Assembly: GCF_028690125.1 (NCBI RefSeq)
Contig: NZ_JAQVBV010000022.1
Coordinates: 1-64,000 of the forward strand
Direction: 5' to 3'
Source of the DNA: Bacteroides sp.
GTDB lineage: Bacteria; Bacteroidota; Bacteroidia; Bacteroidales; Bacteroidaceae
DNA: 64,000 nt
The notes below the pieces were generated by a model. The model was not told where the DNA came from and searched no databases. It saw nothing but the letters and a program-made list of their open reading frames with translations. Made by a program: the position numbers and the translations under genes. Shown piece after piece: positions 25,654 through 35,335 of this stretch. The first letter of the stretch is position 1, and the number at the start of each line of letters is the position of its first letter.

Positions 25654-28152
25654 ATGAAAATGAAGAAACTCTATCTGCTTCTTATCAATGTGTGTTTATC
25701 TTTCTCCGGGCTTCAGGCAGGAGAAACCGACTATACACAAGGACTTTCTATTTGGTTTGACACTCCAAATACCTTGCAAGGATATGCCGTTTGGTATAAT
25801 GGAAGACCGGATATACCGAAAACTCAAGACGAACTGGAAATAGCCGGAAATACCAATAACAATCCGGACACCAGTTGGGAATCAAAATCATTACCTATCG
25901 GCAATGGCAACATTGGGGCAAATATCATGGGGTCTATTGAAGCGGAACGCATTACTTTTAATGAGAAAACTCTTTGGCGAGGAGGTCCTAATACAGCCAA
26001 GGGAGCCGATTATTACTGGAACATCAATAAAGAGTCAGCCCATATTTTAGACGAAATACGGAAAGCATTTACAGAAGGAGATCAGCAGAAAGCAGAAAAG
26101 CTGACTCAACTCAACTTCAATAGTGAAGTAGCTTACGAGCCCGATGGGGAAAAGCCGTATCGTTTTGGAAGCTTTACAACTATGGGAGAATTTTATGTAG
26201 AAACCGGATTGAATACCCTCCATATGAATGGATATAAGCGTATCTTATCTCTGGATTCTGCCATGGCGGTAGTACAGTTTAAAAAGGATAATGTGGCTTA
26301 TCAACGTAATTACTTTATCTCTTATCCGGCAAATGTAATGGTAATGCGCTTCAGTGCAGATCATCCGGGAATGCAGAACCTGATATTCAGTTATGCTCCC
26401 AATCCCGTATCCACTGGAGAAATGAAGGCGGACGGCAAGAATGGTTTAGTATATACCGCCTCTTTGAATAACAATGGAATGAAATATGTAGTCCGTATCC
26501 AGGCAGAAGCTAAAGGCGGACAACTGACAAACGAGAATGGAAAACTGATTGCCAAAGGAGCGGATGAAGTCGTGTTTTATATTTCCGCGGATACCGACTA
26601 TAAAACTAATTTTAATCCGGACTTTAAAGATCCGAAGACTTATGTTGGCGTCAATCCGGCTGAAACAACACGTCAATGGATAGACAATGCCGTAGTTCAA
26701 GGATACAAAGCTTTGTTTAAAGAACATTATGATGACTATGCTGCATTATTCAACCGCGTTAAGCTTAACCTGAATCCTACCATAAAAACGGATAATTTAC
26801 CAACCGGACAACGGTTGAAGAACTATCGACAAGGACAGCCGGATTATTACCTGGAAGCACTGTATTATCAGTTCGGCCGTTATTTGCTTATTTCCAGTTC
26901 CCGACCGGGTAATATGCCGGCTAATCTACAGGGAATCTGGCATAATAACGTAGGTGGCCCCTGGTCTGTGGATTATCATAATAATATCAACATACAGATG
27001 AACTACTGGCCTGCCTGCTCCACTAATCTGAATGAGTGTATGCTGCCTTTGGTCGATTTCATCCGTACATTAGTGAAACCGGGCGAGAAAACCGCACAAG
27101 CATACTTTGGGGCAAGAGGGTGGACAGCTTCCATCTCCGCCAATATCTTTGGATTTACTACCCCATTGGAAAGTCAGAATATGTCGTGGAACTTCAATCC
27201 GATGGCAGGACCTTGGCTAGCTACGCATATCTGGGAATATTATGACTATACGAGGGACCTGAAATTTTTAAAAGAAACAGGGTATGAACTGATAAAAAGC
27301 AGTGCGGATTTTGCCGTCGATTATTTATGGCACAAGCCCGATGGTACTTATACAGCTGCTCCGTCTACCTCTCCCGAACATGGTCCCATTGATCAGGGAG
27401 CTACCTTTGTACACGCAGTGATACGTGAAATCTTATTAGATGCTATCGAGGCAAGCAAAGTGTTAGGAGTGGATAAAAAGGAACGAAAACAGTGGGAACA
27501 TATACTAACTAATCTGGCTCCTTACAAGATCGGGCGTTACGGACAGTTAATGGAATGGTCGGTAGATATCGACGACCCGAAAGATGAACATCGTCACGTG
27601 AATCATTTGTTCGGACTGCATCCGGGGCGTACCATTTCACCAATTACCACTCCGGGGCTGGCAAAAGCAGCTAAAGTAGTTCTGGAACATCGCGGTGATG
27701 GTGCTACAGGCTGGAGCATGGGATGGAAACTGAATCAATGGGCACGTCTACAAGACGGAAACCATGCATATACTTTATTTGGCAATCTGCTAAAAAATGG
27801 AACATTGGATAATTTGTGGGATACCCACCCTCCTTTCCAAATTGATGGAAACTTTGGCGGAACGGCAGGAATCACTGAAATGTTGCTGCAAAGCCATACA
27901 GGATTTATTCAGTTACTGCCAGCTCTGCCGGATGTCTGGAAAGATGGTTCTATTAGCGGCCTGTGTGCAAAAGGAAATTTTGAGATAGCTATGATATGGG
28001 AAAATGGCAAATTGAAAGAAGCTACTATTCTATCAAAATCCGGAAGCAACTGCACTATAAAATATGCAGGAAAAACGCTGTCTTGGAAAACAGTAAAAGG
28101 ACATAGTTATCAACTTAAATATGATAAAACAAGAGGATTGTTCAGAACTTAA
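25654..28152 (+). CDS. GH95 glycoside hydrolase (alpha-L-fucosidase or alpha-L-galactosidase type)
   Basis: The 832-residue exported protein has a signal peptide (about 1-22) and an N-terminal GH95 beta domain (from about 68: LPIGNGNIGANIMG, RITFNEKTLWRGGPN). An (alpha/alpha)6 barrel and a C-terminal beta domain follow. Catalytic positions by GH95 comparison are N444 and N446 in YHNNINIQMNYW, E575 in TSPEH and D731 in FQIDGNFGG. GH95 enzymes remove terminal alpha-1,2-L-fucose or related L-galactose from host or plant glycans. The enzyme is probably periplasmic. It stands alone, with no SusC/SusD pair nearby. Which of the two sugars is preferred cannot be decided here. Confidence 0.93.
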   Translation: MKMKKLYLLLINVCLSFSGLQAGETDYTQGLSIWFDTPNTLQGYAVWYNGRPDIPKTQDELEIAGNTNNNPDTSWESKSLPIGNGNIGANIMGSIEAERITFNEKTLWRGGPNTAKGADYYWNINKESAHILDEIRKAFTEGDQQKAEKLTQLNFNSEVAYEPDGEKPYRFGSFTTMGEFYVETGLNTLHMNGYKRILSLDSAMAVVQFKKDNVAYQRNYFISYPANVMVMRFSADHPGMQNLIFSYAPNPVSTGEMKADGKNGLVYTASLNNNGMKYVVRIQAEAKGGQLTNENGKLIAKGADEVVFYISADTDYKTNFNPDFKDPKTYVGVNPAETTRQWIDNAVVQGYKALFKEHYDDYAALFNRVKLNLNPTIKTDNLPTGQRLKNYRQGQPDYYLEALYYQFGRYLLISSSRPGNMPANLQGIWHNNVGGPWSVDYHNNINIQMNYWPACSTNLNECMLPLVDFIRTLVKPGEKTAQAYFGARGWTASISANIFGFTTPLESQNMSWNFNPMAGPWLATHIWEYYDYTRDLKFLKETGYELIKSSADFAVDYLWHKPDGTYTAAPSTSPEHGPIDQGATFVHAVIREILLDAIEASKVLGVDKKERKQWEHILTNLAPYKIGRYGQLMEWSVDIDDPKDEHRHVNHLFGLHPGRTISPITTPGLAKAAKVVLEHRGDGATGWSMGWKLNQWARLQDGNHAYTLFGNLLKNGTLDNLWDTHPPFQIDGNFGGTAGITEMLLQSHTGFIQLLPALPDVWKDGSISGLCAKGNFEIAMIWENGKLKEATILSKSGSNCTIKYAGKTLSWKTVKGHSYQLKYDKTRGLFRT

Positions 28153-28304
28153 TGAGATTAATAAAGAGCACTCTTATTTCAATTAATATTTTATTTCCAG
28201 CTTGTTACACACTAAATAGGAATGGGTCGTAACAATTAACAAGTCGCATCGTTACTTTTAAATTGTCGCTTTGCAGTACGTAAGTATTTCATTGCCTAAC
28301 CATT

Positions 28305-28330
28305 TTTCGTTCCACTTAAGTGGAACGAAA
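28305..28330. repeat. 26-bp perfect palindrome
   Basis: The arm TTTCGTTCCACTT is followed immediately by its reverse complement AAGTGGAACGAAA, centred on CTTAAG. It has no loop, so it is more suited to a dimeric DNA-binding protein or a cruciform than an RNA terminator. A related 18-bp palindrome lies 22 nt downstream. Confidence 0.65.
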
Positions 28331-28352
28331 GTTCTATTATAGTAGTTCGCTA

Positions 28353-28370
28353 GTTCTACTTAAGTAGAAC
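28353..28370. repeat. 18-bp perfect palindrome, related to the previous one
   Basis: GTTCTACTTAAGTAGAAC is its own reverse complement and is followed by GAAA like the first copy. Compared with the neighbour, C/G pairs change to T/A symmetrically on both arms, which indicates selection to keep the symmetry or a shared family origin. Confidence 0.6.
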
Positions 28371-28685
28371 GAAAATTAATTAGGTAATAAGAAAAATAAT
28401 TCATGCAGAGGAGAAAAATAAATATAGAACTGTTATAGCTAATTGTTTATGATACAAGAGATGGTCTATTTTCCATACGTTATTTCAGTCCTTTCACGAA
28501 ACGAATATGAACACAATTAGTAGCGGTAATCCCAAGGCTAGAAATTAAATCAGTCATATGTCCCAATACTATGAATAAAGTGAAATTCTACATGCCTATA
28601 GCATAATTACATTTTTAAATTAACCGATTAAAATATGAAAAGGATCTATTTGAAGAGTCCAATATTCCTATTAGAAAAAATCTCC

Positions 28686-28727
28686 TTATTTTAGCCCTGT
28701 TTCATAAATGAGATAGGGCTAAAATAA
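28686..28727 (-). terminator. Terminator after thrC, 13-bp stem
   Basis: TTATTTTAGCCCT (28686-28698) is exactly inverted as AGGGCTAAAATAA (28715-28727) with a 16-nt loop containing a further TCAT/ATGA pair. It lies 34 nt after the thrC stop on the minus strand. It is symmetric enough to serve both strands. Confidence 0.7.
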
Positions 28728-28760
28728 AGAGACTCTCTTTTAATACAACAATTTTTTTTA

Positions 28761-30062
28761 TCAGATAGAAAGCAAATACTGTTTAAAGTCCGCAAACTCC
28801 TTCGTCATCGGCAAACTTTTCTTTTCTCCTTTCATAAAAGCCTGTAGCTTAGCCGGAATTTCGACTGTTTCACCAATAATACCTTCTACTGTTTCAAGGA
28901 ACTTAGCCGGATGAGCTGTTTCAAGAAAAACTCCTGTTTCTCCGGGTTTCAATCCTTCTTGCAAAGCACGATAACCGCAAGCTCCATGAGGATCGAGCAG
29001 ATAATGATATTCATTCCATGTAGCTTTCACGGTTTCACGAATTTGTTCATCATTATAAGTGCAGCCTGAGATTTCAGCAACAATATCTGCATGGGAACTA
29101 CCATATAAATCAAGAACACGGGCAAAATTACTAGGATCACCCACATCCATTGCATTTGCAATGGTGGCAACGGACGGACGAGGATTATACTGACCGGTTT
29201 GAAGATATTGATAGAAAATATCATTGCGGTTATTAGCAGCAATGAAACGTTTAACAGGCAATCCCATTTTCCTTCCAAATAACCCGGCAGTAATATTACC
29301 AAAGTTTCCGCTCGGTACACAGATAACAGCATTATCTGCTTTTCCGGTGCGTTTCAATTGAGCGTATGCATAGAAATAATAAAATGCTTGAGGCAGGAAG
29401 CGCGCTACATTGATAGAGTTAGCCGAAGTCAGAGACAAATGCTCGTTCAGTTCTTTATCCATGAAAGCAGCTTTCACCAATGCCTGACAATCATCAAAAG
29501 TACCTTCGACTTCAAGAGCCGTAATGTTCTGCCCCAACGTGGTAAATTGCTTTTCCTGGATTTCGCTGACTTTTCCCTTCGGATATAGCACATAGACATG
29601 AATTCCCTCTACTCCCAGAAAACCATTTGCCACAGCGCTACCTGTATCACCGGAAGTAGCAACTAATACATTCACATCCTTCTGCCCTTCTTTCCTGATA
29701 AAATAGCCTAGCAAACGGGCCATAAAGCGTCCACCTACATCTTTAAAAGCCAGTGTTGGTCCATGAAATAATTCTAATGAATATATATTCTCCGTTACTT
29801 TCACCAAAGGAACATCGAAACTTAACGTGTCATATACAATCTGCTTCAATGTATCTGCGGGAATATCTTCACCAAAGAAAGCATCGGCTACCCGATAAGC
29901 TATTTCCTGAAAAGACAATGTATCAATTGTATCGTAAAACTCCTGCGAAAGAGGTTTGATAGTCATGGGCATAAAAAGTCCTCTGTCAGCAGCAAGTCCT
30001 TTCACCACAGCTTCTTGCAATGAAGCCATCGGTGCTTGTTTATTTGTACTGTAATATTTCAT
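28761..30062 (-). CDS. thrC: Threonine synthase
   Basis: The 433-residue protein carries the threonine synthase motifs: YYSTNKQAP and RGLFMP at the N-terminus, and the PLP lysine in HGPTLAFKDVGGRFMARLL (about 102-117). VATSGDTGSAVANGF and the phosphate-binding PSGNFGN further on are also present. It converts O-phosphohomoserine to threonine. It is the last gene of the minus-strand operon thrA, mutase-like gene, thrC; a repeat of 63 nt sits in the 87-nt gap before it. Length and motifs are normal. Confidence 0.96.
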   Translation of the reverse strand: MKYYSTNKQAPMASLQEAVVKGLAADRGLFMPMTIKPLSQEFYDTIDTLSFQEIAYRVADAFFGEDIPADTLKQIVYDTLSFDVPLVKVTENIYSLELFHGPTLAFKDVGGRFMARLLGYFIRKEGQKDVNVLVATSGDTGSAVANGFLGVEGIHVYVLYPKGKVSEIQEKQFTTLGQNITALEVEGTFDDCQALVKAAFMDKELNEHLSLTSANSINVARFLPQAFYYFYAYAQLKRTGKADNAVICVPSGNFGNITAGLFGRKMGLPVKRFIAANNRNDIFYQYLQTGQYNPRPSVATIANAMDVGDPSNFARVLDLYGSSHADIVAEISGCTYNDEQIRETVKATWNEYHYLLDPHGACGYRALQEGLKPGETGVFLETAHPAKFLETVEGIIGETVEIPAKLQAFMKGEKKSLPMTKEFADFKQYLLSI

Positions 30063-30085
30063 TATATTATATTTTAGAGTCCAAG

Positions 30086-30148
30086 ACAGATTATACAGAT
30101 TTAACCAGACATGAAATACTAAGAAACAGTCTGCATAATCCGTAGTGA
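30086..30148. repeat. Imperfect inverted repeat between thrC and the mutase-like gene
   Basis: ACAGATTATACAGA (30086-30099) and TCTGCATAATCCGTAGTGA (30130-30148) are imperfectly inverted. Both are diverged copies of the arm sequence found at 19600-19689. Its position inside the thr operon could adjust thrC expression through a stem-loop. Confidence 0.5.
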
Positions 30149-30149
30149 A

Positions 30150-31358
30150 TTACTTCATAAATTCTTTTATAAACTCATCCTCTTTCATTACTCCATAGCT
30201 ACCATTACAAGAAGCTACTTCATCAAAAGTCTGCACTTCATCAGATTCAATACCCGGATACCAGATTAAGAACGGAACAGGTTCGGCAGTATGAGTACGA
30301 AGTTCGCAAGGAGTCGGATGGTCCGGCAATACAGCAATGGCAACCGGCTCTTCCCAATCCTTCACTGCTTCATAAATAGGTCCAACAGCACGTTTATCCA
30401 GATTTTCAATCGTCAGAAGTTTCAGGTCGATATCTCCTTCGTGTCCTGCCTCATCGCTGGCTTCAATATGAAGATAGACAAAATCATCTGTCTTCAAAGC
30501 TTCCAAGGCAGCAGCAACCTTATTTTCATAATTTGTATCATAAAGTCCGGTAGCTCCTTCCACAGCAATACGAGTTAAACCTGCATAAAAGCCAATACCG
30601 TTAATCAAATCCACAGCGGAGATAACGGCTCCTTTCTTTATCTGAGGAAAAGTCTCTGAAAGTGTAGACATCTGCGGACGATACCCCGGACTCCAAGGCC
30701 AGATACTGTTTGCAGGATCTTTACCTTCTTCCATTCGTTTTTTATTCAAAGGGTGATCTTTCAGCAATTCCTGAGACTTTAGGATCAACTCATTAATCAA
30801 ATCTGCTGTTTCCTTAGCTTCCGGCACCAAAGGCTTAACCATCAACGGACGGAAAGGTTTCAAAGGAACATCGTGGGGAGGTGTACAATCCAACTCTTTA
30901 TTTCCTCCTTTAATAACCAGTAAATGACGGTACTGCACGCCCGTGTGGAAACGTATCTTGTCATTTCCTAATTTCTCTTGCAGATAGTTGATTAAGATAT
31001 CGGCTTCCTCCGTAGAAATATGACCGGAAGAGTGATTCTTCAGAATATCTCCTTCCACACAAATCAGATTGCAACGCATTGCCATCTCTCCCGGTTGAAG
31101 ATCAACACCGATACTAGCAGCTTCCAGGGGTCCGCGGCCTTCATACACCTTCGGAAGATTGTATCCCAATACAGACATATTAGCTACTTCACTACCCGGA
31201 TGGAAACCTTCGGCCACAGTCATCAGCCGTCCGTTTCGCCCCATTCGGGCCAATTTATCCATATAAGGCGTCTTCGCATATTGCAGGAGCGTCTTTCCTC
31301 CTAATGACTGCACCGGCCAATCGGCCATCCCGTCACCCAATATAATAATATGTTTCAC
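30150..31358 (-). CDS. apgM: Phosphoglycerate-mutase-like protein, probable homoserine kinase of the thr operon
   Basis: The 402-residue protein is of the archaeal-type cofactor-independent phosphoglycerate mutase family in the alkaline-phosphatase superfamily: MKHIIILGDGMADWP at the start, EVANMSVLGYN, and the metal-binding region VLPDHPTPCELRTHTAEPVPF. No thrB-type GHMP homoserine kinase is present in the operon, and this gene lies between thrA and thrC. It most likely phosphorylates homoserine or transfers phosphate to it, a role reported for relatives in several bacteria. A glycolytic role is the alternative. It starts with GTG (31358), 29 nt after thrA. Confidence 0.85.
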   Translation of the reverse strand: MKHIIILGDGMADWPVQSLGGKTLLQYAKTPYMDKLARMGRNGRLMTVAEGFHPGSEVANMSVLGYNLPKVYEGRGPLEAASIGVDLQPGEMAMRCNLICVEGDILKNHSSGHISTEEADILINYLQEKLGNDKIRFHTGVQYRHLLVIKGGNKELDCTPPHDVPLKPFRPLMVKPLVPEAKETADLINELILKSQELLKDHPLNKKRMEEGKDPANSIWPWSPGYRPQMSTLSETFPQIKKGAVISAVDLINGIGFYAGLTRIAVEGATGLYDTNYENKVAAALEALKTDDFVYLHIEASDEAGHEGDIDLKLLTIENLDKRAVGPIYEAVKDWEEPVAIAVLPDHPTPCELRTHTAEPVPFLIWYPGIESDEVQTFDEVASCNGSYGVMKEDEFIKEFMK

Positions 31359-31387
31359 TTTTACTTAATTAAGAATGAAGAATGATG

Positions 31388-33823
31388 TTAGACGTTTGCG
31401 ATACTCATGATATCAGCAAATACTCCGGCAGCCGTTACTCCGGCACCGGCACCGTATCCCTGAATCATCATCGGATATTCTTTATAGCGTTCCGTAGTCA
31501 GCAATATAATATTGTTGCTACCTTCCAATCCGTAGAACGGATGGTTGGCATCTACTTCCTGCAAACCAACTGAAGCTTTTCCATTTTCCAGTTTAGCTAC
31601 AAAACGCCAATGTTTATGTTCTTTTTCCAATATTTGACGACGCGCTTCAAAATCGGCATCAAGACTCGGAACCTTCTTCCAGAAGTCGTCCAACGAACCG
31701 TCAAAGAAGTCGTTCGGAACAAAAAGATTCTTTTCCACATCTTCCTGTTCGATACGGTAGCCGGCCTCACGCGCCAGAATCACCAGTTTACGGATAACAT
31801 CCTTACCACTTAAGTCGATACGTGGATCCGGCTCAGAATACCGTTCTTCCTGTGCCATCTTAATAGTACGGCTAAAAGGAATATCAGCACTGATTTTATT
31901 AAAGATATAGTTCAACGTACCCGAAAGTACAGCTTCTATCTTCAGAATCTTGTCTCCACTATGAATAAGGTCATTGATGGTATTAATAATCGGAAGTCCC
32001 GCACCTACATTAGTTTCAAACAAATATTTTACTCCACGCTGACGGGCAATCGTTTTCAGTTCGCGGTAATTATCGTAAGCCGAAGAAGCAGCAATCTTAT
32101 TGGCAGCCACTACAGAAATATTATGTTGCAAGAAGTCCTTATAGAGTGACGCAATTTCTGCACTTGCCGTACAGTCTACAAACACCGAATTGAAGATATT
32201 CATACCAATCACCTCCTCACGGATTGACTGAAGATTACTATCTTTTCCTTTCTCTTTCAACTCTTCACGGTAATTAGCCAAATCGAAGCCGCCACGACTA
32301 AACATAGCTTTTGCAGCGTCAATAACACCTACTACGTGCAATTTCAACCCGTTTTCCATCATCAACTTTTGTTGCTGGCAACGAATTTGTTCCACCAAGC
32401 TTCCTCCTACAGTTCCGATACCGCAAATAAACAAATTAAGTACCTGATATTCGGAAAGGAAAAAAGAGTCGTGAATAACGTTCAATGACTTACGCAATGA
32501 TTTTCCATCAACAACAAAAGAAATATTTGTCTCCGAAGCACCTTGCGCACAAGCTATTACATTAATACCGTTACGTCCCAGTGTTCCGAACAACTTACCT
32601 GCAATACCCGGTGTATGCTTCATATTTTCGCCTACAATAGCCACCGTTGCCAAATCTCTCTCGGCAAGAATGGGTGAAATCTCACCCATTTCGATTTCTT
32701 TGGCAAACTCTTCGTTCAATACTTCACAGGCCAGATCAGCATCGGCATTACGCACACCGATAGAAGTACTATTCTCGGATGAAGCCTGCGACACAAGGAA
32801 TACACTGATACCATTCTTAGCCAACGCCTTGAAAATACGGTAATTGACACCAATCACACCTACCATACCAAGACCTTGAACAGTAATCAGACTAGTATCA
32901 TTGATAGAAGAAATACCTTTAATAGCCTTGCTGTGAGGATTGGAAACTTCTTGTTTGATAACGGTTCCTACTCCTTCCGGATTGAAAGTATTCTTTATCA
33001 GAATAGGAATATTCTTATGGTATACCGGATAAATAGTAGGTGGATAAACCACTTTAGCACCAAAGTTACAAAGCTCAGTAGCCTCCACATAACTCAATTC
33101 GGATATTGTATATGCAGTGGAAATAACACGTGGATCAGCCGTCATAAAGCCATCCACATCTGTCCATATTTCTAAAGAATCCGCATCAAGAGCAGCAGCA
33201 ATAACAGCAGCCGTATAATCCGAACCGCCACGACCGAGGTTCGTTACATCTCCCGTCATTTTATCGGATGAGATAAATCCCGGAACCAAAGCTACTTTCG
33301 GAATAGAACCGAATGCCTTCTTTACCAATTCATTGGTCAGATCAGCATCGATTGTATGCTTATTATGTTTCTTTTCTGTTTTAATAAAAGTACGTGAGTC
33401 AAACCATTCGGCTTCATCAATCAGTTCGGCAACGATGATAGAAGAGAGCCGCTCTCCATAGCTGACAATAGTATCCGAAGTTTTGGGTGAAAGGTCCTTT
33501 ATCAGATAAATACCTTGAAAAATGTCTTTCAATTCATTTAACAACTCTCCAATACGGCGTTGCAACGCCACTTGACCTTCTCCGAGAGGAATTACTTCCT
33601 TTATCATTTCCACATGGCGATAAACAATCTCACGAAATTCGCCTTCATAGGAAGAATCTCCAACTGCTGCCATTTTCGATGTGTTTATCAATTTATCAGT
33701 GATGCCTCCTAATGCGGAAACGACTACAATTACCGGCTCATTTGCCGACTCAACAATTCTCTTTACGCTTAAAATGCTGTCCACGGAACCTACGGATGTT
33801 CCGCCGAATTTCATTACTTTCAT
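31388..33823 (-). CDS. thrA: Bifunctional aspartokinase/homoserine dehydrogenase
   Basis: The 811-residue fusion begins MKVMKFGGTSVGS, the aspartokinase nucleotide-binding motif, continues with NLGRGGSDYTA (about 215) and two ACT-like regulatory segments (about 310-450). The homoserine dehydrogenase half follows, with the Rossmann motif GIGTVGGSL (about 467) and the catalytic region ETNVGAGLPII (about 615). It catalyses the first and third steps from aspartate to threonine and is probably feedback-inhibited through its ACT domains. It is first in the thr operon, preceded by a Thr/Met-rich leader peptide at 33953-34012. Confidence 0.96.
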   Translation of the reverse strand: MKVMKFGGTSVGSVDSILSVKRIVESANEPVIVVVSALGGITDKLINTSKMAAVGDSSYEGEFREIVYRHVEMIKEVIPLGEGQVALQRRIGELLNELKDIFQGIYLIKDLSPKTSDTIVSYGERLSSIIVAELIDEAEWFDSRTFIKTEKKHNKHTIDADLTNELVKKAFGSIPKVALVPGFISSDKMTGDVTNLGRGGSDYTAAVIAAALDADSLEIWTDVDGFMTADPRVISTAYTISELSYVEATELCNFGAKVVYPPTIYPVYHKNIPILIKNTFNPEGVGTVIKQEVSNPHSKAIKGISSINDTSLITVQGLGMVGVIGVNYRIFKALAKNGISVFLVSQASSENSTSIGVRNADADLACEVLNEEFAKEIEMGEISPILAERDLATVAIVGENMKHTPGIAGKLFGTLGRNGINVIACAQGASETNISFVVDGKSLRKSLNVIHDSFFLSEYQVLNLFICGIGTVGGSLVEQIRCQQQKLMMENGLKLHVVGVIDAAKAMFSRGGFDLANYREELKEKGKDSNLQSIREEVIGMNIFNSVFVDCTASAEIASLYKDFLQHNISVVAANKIAASSAYDNYRELKTIARQRGVKYLFETNVGAGLPIINTINDLIHSGDKILKIEAVLSGTLNYIFNKISADIPFSRTIKMAQEERYSEPDPRIDLSGKDVIRKLVILAREAGYRIEQEDVEKNLFVPNDFFDGSLDDFWKKVPSLDADFEARRQILEKEHKHWRFVAKLENGKASVGLQEVDANHPFYGLEGSNNIILLTTERYKEYPMMIQGYGAGAGVTAAGVFADIMSIANV

Positions 33824-34219
33824 GAAGATGTTTATTTAAATGCAATGTGCTGTATATACTAAATAACAGTACGATTGGTTGTTTACAAAAAATAGATATT
33901 GAATTTTGCTTTTTCAAAAAGCGTGAATCACGTAGATACACAAATATTATCCTCAACCCCTAAGGGTCATGGTACACATGGATGTGACTGTATGTGGATA
34001 ATACTTCATCATTGTCCTTTGTTCTACTATTGTTTTTGATAAGTGTCGCAAAAGTAATAATAAAAACATTCAAACTATCACTTTTTTCGATATTTTTCTG
34101 ATAAAAAGAATCTTCTCTCTTGCTTCTATTCTAAAGTACGGCCGCACTTTTATGGCATTTTGCTATTAAACATGGATTATATTACTATATTCGCAAAAAT
34201 AGAAGCATAAAATCAGCAC
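33824..34219. promoter_or_regulatory. Leader region of the thr operon
   Basis: The minus strand has a -7-like TACTTTTG near 34050, the 19-codon leader (33953-34012), a 10-bp stem joining 33996-34005 and 33943-33952, the short hairpin arm at 33922-33932 followed by TTTTT, and a GCTTTTT/AAAAAGC stem at about 33908-33922. This is the layout of a transcription attenuator, although no single strong terminator was identified. Confidence 0.4.
33953..34012 (-). CDS. Putative thr leader peptide, 19 residues
   Basis: ATG at 34012 opens MMKYYPHTVTSMCTMTLRG followed by TGA (33953-33955). Four of 19 residues are Thr and four are Met, the products of the aspartate pathway controlled by thrA. AGGA precedes the start by five nt. 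The leader codons for YYP (33996-34005) can pair with the segment just after its stop, so the Thr codons lie in the loop of a stem, as in attenuators. It lies 130 nt before thrA. Coding is inferred from composition and position only. Confidence 0.5.
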   Translation of the reverse strand: MMKYYPHTVTSMCTMTLRG

Positions 34220-34901
34220 ATGAACCTACAATATACTTCCGTATTGTTAATATACACAGGCGGTACGATTGGAATGATCGAAAATGCCCAGACAGGTGTA
34301 CTCGAAAACTTCAACTTCGAGCAACTGCAAAAACACATACCCGAATTGCAGAAATTCAACTTCCCGATCAATACTTATCAGTTCGATCCTCCAATGGACT
34401 CTTCGGAATTGGAACCGGATATGTGGCGGAAGCTGGTATTCATATTAAATATAATAATGTACAGATTCACACCCATAAAAAAGAACGCGAATTGAAACCG
34501 CATTATCTGATGGATACTAATGTAGTGGTACTTAAACTGTTCCCGGGGATTCAGGAAAATGTAGTAGCTGCTATTCTAGGAATTCAGGGGCTAAAGGCTG
34601 TTGTACTCGAAACGTATGGTCCGGCAATGCTCACCGAAAAGAATGGTTTATACAACGACTTTGCCAGGCTAGTGCACAAGGAATTGTGATAGTCAATGTG
34701 ACACAGTGCAACGCCGGAATGGTAGAAATGGAACGATACAAAACAGGATATCAGTTATTGCAAGCAGGTGTGGTATGCGGCTACGACAGTACGACGGAAT
34801 CAGCGGTTACCAAATTAATGTTTCTATTGGGACATGGTTATACACCGGACGAAGTACGCGACCGGATGAATAGGTCAATGGCAGGAGAAATTACGATTTA
34901 A
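34220..34901 (+). pseudogene. L-asparaginase (type I) pseudogene with internal deletion and frameshift
   Basis: The N-terminal segment VLLIYTGGTIGMIENAQTG carries the first catalytic threonine motif of asparaginase. At 34424-34438 the reading switches frame: TGGCGGAAGCTGGTA encodes WRKLV in the first frame and AEAGI of the later AEAGIHIKYNN block in the second. About 130-150 residues in between, including the second catalytic region (GTDTM), are gone. A one-base deletion near 34681 (AAGGA where AAAGGA is expected) moves the frame again into IVIVNVTQCNAGMVEMERY. The end VRDRMNRSMAGEITI (34901) is intact. It is non-functional and of recent decay, since the three pieces keep clear similarity. 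Confidence 0.85.
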
Positions 34902-35335
34902 GACTTTGCTATAATCAAAAAAGTAGCCTCCTTTTGATCCATTAAAACCTATCGCCATTATTACTTGCAATAAGTAATAATATAAATCACTGATTAAAAA
35001 CACCTGCCAATTCAGCTCGTTAAAATATTATTAGTCAGTTAATCACCTTATCACAATTCCACAAGCACACTAAATATCAGAATATTATAAAAATAAAACT
35101 AGTATTTTTTCTAATTATGACTCCCAATGAGAAAGAACAGTTGAACCGGAAGACACTCATTGAGAGGAGCCAGCAATTAGCAAAGCCAGTACTTCAAAAA
35201 TGAATAATTTCGATTAATCAATCTTCTTTCCTATTATTGAGAAATACTCAACGACATGATGTCCATATTATGATTTAGAAATCCTCCCATACAAACCAAA
35301 AGACAGTTGGTAACCAACCAGTATTCTTGTTTTTC
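34902..35335. other. Intergenic region with one short open frame
   Basis: A 28-codon frame (35117-35203, MTPNEKEQLNRKTLIERSQQ...) is open on the plus strand and looks like an N-terminal gene remnant or a tiny gene. It is followed by stop-filled sequence. Nothing else was recognised. Confidence 0.35.

Larger units (their letters stand above)
28153..28760. other. 608-bp non-coding region with two palindromes and a terminator
   Basis: No gene is seen between GH95 and thrC. It contains a 26-bp perfect palindrome (28305-28330), an 18-bp one (28353-28370) and a 13-bp-stem hairpin (28686-28727). The remaining sequence is AT-rich and without recognisable motifs. Confidence 0.6.
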
